Part shown: positions 63,774 to 64,000 of the stretch, piece by piece | Layout: the number at the start of each line of letters is the position of its first letter | Numbering within the stretch: the stretch's first letter is position 1 | Source of the DNA: Plectonema cf. radiosum LEGE 06105 | GTDB taxonomy: Bacteria; Cyanobacteriota; Cyanobacteriia; Cyanobacteriales; Nostocaceae | Assembly: GCF_015207665.1 (NCBI RefSeq) | Contig: NZ_JADEWL010000007.1 | Span: 52,229 to 116,228 of the forward strand | DNA: 64,000 bases | Reading direction: 5' to 3' | The notes under the pieces: generated by a model | Databases searched by the model: none | What the model saw: only the letters and a program-made list of their open reading frames with translations | What the model was told of the DNA's origin: nothing | Made by a program: the position numbers and the translations under genes

Positions 63774-64000
63774 AATCTACTCCATTAAATTAAATTGATG
63801 TGTCGAGGATTGACGCTTTTGATTTAATACTGCTACTGCTTGCACAATTTAGTAATAGGTAATTAAGACATTTCCGTTACATAACACTTACCCAAAGCTA
63901 CCCATAGTTGGAAATATTTACTTTGGGCTTCGTTTACTTCCTACTTCATTCTGGCAGTGTCGGCACTCACCAGTCCACAGGCTAACCTCACCTAACTGGC
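63774..64000. other. upstream region of transaldolase, cut by the window edge
   Basis: Contains CCCAAAG...CTTTGGG (about 63892-63928) and, near the edge, AGTG/CACT-type short palindromes. It could be a 5' leader or part of an RNA gene continuing beyond 64000. No family is recognised. Confidence 0.35.

Overview
The window reads as the chromosome of a filamentous, probably heterocyst-forming (Nostocales-type) cyanobacterium. The evidence is: psbB and psbT (photosystem II core), a cyanobacterial/plastid-type heme oxygenase, a three-S1-domain ribosomal protein S1, a PatA/PixG-type response regulator, and a glmM-hps polysaccharide block typical of filamentous cyanobacteria. Frequent HIP1 octamers (GCGATCGC) and many heptameric short tandem repeats between genes point the same way. 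Species cannot be named from sequence alone.

Layout. (1) 1-9426, all minus strand: an envelope-polysaccharide block. It runs from a glucose-1-phosphate cytidylyltransferase through an LhgO-type FAD oxidase, a short-chain epimerase, an RmlC-like epimerase, a COG4091-type oxidoreductase, a GT4 glycosyltransferase, a PIG-L deacetylase and a second GT4 to a Wzz-type chain-length protein cut by the window edge. (2) 9427-10761: gene-free, carrying hairpin and MITE-like elements. (3) 10762-14517: a VWA / PP2C / kinase triad of the YegL-YegK-YegI (TerY-P) type; the kinase is extended by a zinc-ribbon-like cluster, a membrane helix and TPRs. (4) 15138-17039: a PixG/PatA-like and a CheY-like regulator with no CheA or CheW nearby. 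(5) 17504-28772: pheT, a YciI protein, a PhoD-like phosphatase, a lone restriction-type nuclease between repeats, an orphan antitoxin, a pentapeptide-repeat lipoprotein and part of a peptide ABC transporter.

(6) 29430-36418: psbB-psbT, rpsA with a tail of seven identical 48-bp repeats, a CobW GTPase, a HAD phosphatase and heme oxygenase. (7) 37226-45609: glmM followed by hpsL-N-O-P-like genes, then an unassigned alpha/beta-hydrolase-like protein. (8) 45705-49120: a three-gene unit of two related binding proteins (one fused to a VWA domain) around a small membrane protein. (9) 49452-58242: 1-Cys peroxiredoxin, Uma2 nuclease, prfB with a programmed frameshift, a DUF3285 protein, ybeY, dgkA, trpG/pabA, a Tat-exported MBL-fold protein and an SbcC/Rad50 ATPase. 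(10) 58570-63773: a TPR-like protein, a zinc-ribbon protein coupled to a protein with two copies of one domain, ackA and transaldolase.

Working together: regions 1 and 7 are two separate surface-polysaccharide systems. The block in region 9 mixes translation, ribosome maturation and lipid recycling genes. ackA and tal serve central carbon metabolism. I saw no tRNA, rRNA, CRISPR array, transposase or phage gene. The most notable accessory systems are the kinase/phosphatase/VWA triad and the VWA-fused binding-protein cluster. Members of both families are known, but their cargo and signal are not.
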